A stretch of 5,649 nucleotides of DNA, from assembly GCA_030629925.1 (NCBI GenBank), contig DAOVOB010000090.1:1-5649 (forward strand), given 5' to 3'. This DNA comes from Fidelibacterota bacterium (lineage in GTDB: Bacteria; Fidelibacterota; Fidelibacteria; Fidelibacterales; Fidelibacteraceae). Numbering within the stretch: the stretch's first letter is position 1; the number at the start of each line of letters is the position of its first letter. The notes beneath the pieces were generated by a model that was given only the letters and a program-made list of their open reading frames with translations, had not been told where the DNA came from and made no database searches. Made by a program: the position numbers and the translations under genes. Positions 5,565-5,649 of the stretch are shown here, one piece after another.

Positions 5565-5649
5565 TTCTATATAGCTTTATTCTATTGATGTAAGTCACAC
5601 TATTGTACGTTATAATCTAATATTTGGGAAATTCATTACTGAATTTATA

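Overview
The window carries three intact protein genes, separated by gaps that are unusually full of short repeats and hairpins. From left to right: topA (DNA topoisomerase I) on the minus strand, then two membrane-protein genes on the plus strand. These are a protein of the nucleoside-recognition/Gate type and a 12-helix major facilitator superfamily (MFS) transporter that resembles the animal FLVCR proteins. No RNA gene, CRISPR array, transposase or phage gene was seen.

The organism is a bacterium of moderate to low GC. TopA has the bacterial type IA layout, and two of the three genes have Shine-Dalgarno sequences. A TAnnTTTG-type promoter element ahead of topA and the repeat-rich gaps would suit the Fibrobacterota-Chlorobiota-Bacteroidota (FCB) group, possibly a candidate phylum such as Cloacimonadota. 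That placement is an inference from style, not proven by anything in the window.

Region by region: 1-112 is a tandem array of sixteen 7-bp units with an ordered variant pattern and a G-quadruplex motif. 113-230 is AT-rich and contains a degenerate copy of the same repeat family. 238-273 is a hairpin just after the topA stop codon. 285-2576 is topA. 2577-3073 is a divergent intergenic region with the probable topA promoter, a 130-bp double-hairpin (REPIN-like) element, a good sigma70-like promoter at the edge of that element, a second inverted-repeat module, and a pyrimidine-rich repeat that runs into the predicted start of the next gene. 3074-4105 is the Gate-domain protein. 4085-4215 holds a 14-bp tandem repeat, which supplies the gene's last codons and stop, followed by hexamer repeats and a heptad-family copy in the opposite orientation. 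4242-5522 is the FLVCR-like transporter. 5523-5649 holds a degenerate AAGGCAC repeat and no gene.

TopA is housekeeping: it relaxes negatively supercoiled DNA. The two plus-strand genes may be co-transcribed and both encode inner-membrane proteins, but nothing in the window shows a shared substrate. I found no clear new multi-gene system. The most unusual content is the non-coding repeats: at least six kinds in under 1.2 kb of gap, some of which appear to supply promoter elements, gene ends or terminator-like hairpins.
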